Shown here one piece after another: positions 14,595 through 15,345 of a DNA stretch of 15,345 bases; positions within the stretch are counted from its first letter, which is position 1; each line of letters opens with the position of its first letter. The notes beneath the pieces are model-generated. The model worked only from the letters and a program-made list of their open reading frames with translations. It ran no database searches and was not told the DNA's origin. The stretch is from Caldifarciminota bacterium (GTDB taxonomy: Bacteria; Hydrothermota; Hydrothermia; B15-G9; WFZT01): the NCBI GenBank assembly GCA_026986235.1, contig JALSOY010000254.1, positions 1 to 15,345 of the forward strand. The letters are read 5' to 3'. The position numbers were made by a program, and so were the translations under genes.

Positions 14595-15150
14595 AAGACT
14601 TCTGATCCTTGTTTTTGCGGGGAGCCTCCTCCATGGTTTTAAAAACGCAGAAGTCGTTCCCATACCAAACAGGGAGTACCTGCCCGCACTGCATAAGGTT
14701 TTAACATCAGCCCGGGAGAAGATTGAAATCTTCATGTTTTCAGCCCGTTACTATCCCCGGTATCCCGATGATCCCAACAGCGTGATCCTTCGAGATCTGA
14801 TTGACGCCCACAAAAGGGGTGTTAAGGTCACCATCATCCTTGACGCATCAGACTGGAATGTGAGCAACACGATTTTGAATAAACAGTTTGGAGACTCACT
14901 GAGGAACGCAGGTATTGATGTGTGGTACGACCCGCCAGATGTTACAAGCCACGATAAACTCATCCTTGTGGATGACTCCATAACCATAGTGGGGTCAACC
15001 AACTGGAGTTATTACGCGCTTGAGAAGAACAACGAGGCCTCAGTTGTGATATATTCGAGGGAGGTTACAAAGGAATTTGAAAAACACTTTCTCGATGTCC
15101 TGCGCCTCTCAACGAGAGAGCCAAAGATGAAACTCAGGAGAAGGGAATAA
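14587..15150 (+). CDS. Secreted phospholipase-D-like (HKD) protein, probable nuclease
   Basis: A 187-residue protein with an N-terminal export signal (MIKRLLILVFAGSLLHGF) and a single PLD-like domain. The HKD motif is complete: His122, Lys124 and Asp129 in SHDKLILVDD, followed by GSTNW (136-140) and the conserved downstream NNEASVVI. Members of this size with one HKD motif, such as the Nuc endonuclease, work as dimers and cleave nucleic acids without metal ions; a phospholipid substrate is less likely but cannot be excluded. The ATG at 14587 is preceded by GGAGGT (14577-14582). A GTG at 14581 lies within that site and was rejected as the start. The gene overlaps ptsI by 8 bp and is followed after 1 bp by a metallophosphatase gene. 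The two exported hydrolases could form a nucleic-acid scavenging pair. Confidence 0.88.
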   Translation: MIKRLLILVFAGSLLHGFKNAEVVPIPNREYLPALHKVLTSAREKIEIFMFSARYYPRYPDDPNSVILRDLIDAHKRGVKVTIILDASDWNVSNTILNKQFGDSLRNAGIDVWYDPPDVTSHDKLILVDDSITIVGSTNWSYYALEKNNEASVVIYSREVTKEFEKHFLDVLRLSTREPKMKLRRRE

Positions 15151-15151
15151 G

Positions 15152-15345
15152 ATGCTCCTCACTATCCTCGTATCAATCCTTTTCGCCGTTGATACAACGA
15201 GGATCGTTATAGTTCACACCAACGACCTCGAGAACAACTTTGGTATTCAGAAGGCGACCTGGATAAATCCAGACTTTCCCCCACTCCTCGGAGGCGCTTC
15301 ATCTTTCAAAGTATTTCTAAAGGAAGTAAAAAGAAAGGATGGCAT
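15152..15345 (+). CDS. Secreted 5'-nucleotidase/UshA-family metallophosphatase (5' part)
   Basis: The first 64 codons of a gene that runs off the right edge. MLLTILVSILFAV is a short export signal, followed by TRIVIVHTNDLENNFG and LLGGASSFKVFLKEVKRKDG. The beta strand plus HTND, and the later GG..S....LKE stretch, are the opening of the calcineurin-like 5'-nucleotidase family, which removes phosphate from nucleotides or sugar nucleotides outside the cytoplasm. In the well-known members HTND is followed by xHG, where Asp and His bind the metals; here Asp25 is kept but the usual His position is Glu27. The ribosome site GGAGAAGGG lies upstream and the gene starts 1 bp after the PLD-like gene, so it belongs to the same operon. 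The remaining catalytic motifs lie outside the window. Confidence 0.75.
   Translation, partial: MLLTILVSILFAVDTTRIVIVHTNDLENNFGIQKATWINPDFPPLLGGASSFKVFLKEVKRKDG

Overview
The window looks like chromosomal DNA of an uncultured diderm (Gram-negative) bacterium. The evidence is two lipoproteins with clear lipoboxes, the tail of a secreted protein with a type IX secretion/FlgD-like sorting domain, a GldA/GldF/GldG-type ABC module with a DUF4340 partner, and secreted enzymes with N-terminal signal segments. Ribosome-binding sites are strong (GGAGG) and genes are tightly packed. This fits the FCB group or a WOR-3/Hydrothermae-like candidate phylum, but the phylum is an inference from gene content only.

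Region by region: (1) 2-166 is the 3' end of a + strand secreted protein, closed by an intrinsic terminator (175-211). (2) 224-1843 holds two minus-strand lipoprotein genes in tandem, probably one transcript from a promoter at 1875-1903, with a long hairpin between them. (3) 1957-2090 holds hairpin-forming CCCCCTT repeats. (4) 2177-6244 is a + strand four-gene operon (ATPase, permease, GldG-like protein, DUF4340 protein) behind a promoter with a perfect TTGACA -35 box. (5) 6266-6656 is a larger cluster of the same repeats, with a 74-bp tandem duplication. (6) 6748 to the right edge is a long + strand operon: proS, rimP, nusA, infB, a DUF503/YlxP gene, ptsH (HPr), ptsI (enzyme I), a secreted phospholipase-D-like protein, and the start of a secreted 5'-nucleotidase-type metallophosphatase.

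The last operon is the most interesting part. Its core is the familiar rimP-nusA-infB-ylxP order, but the place usually held by rbfA and truB is taken by the two general phosphotransferase proteins, HPr and enzyme I, with no sugar permease in view. It continues into two exported hydrolases that could work on extracellular nucleic acid and nucleotides. Its promoter (TTGAAT, 17 bp, TACAAT) places the predicted transcription start at or next to the proS ATG, and no Shine-Dalgarno sequence precedes that ATG, so proS is probably read from a leaderless mRNA. The ABC/GldG operon is bracketed on both sides by the same repeat family, including a shared non-hairpin linker (GCGGTAAACAT type). No rRNA, tRNA, CRISPR array, transposase or prophage gene was seen.
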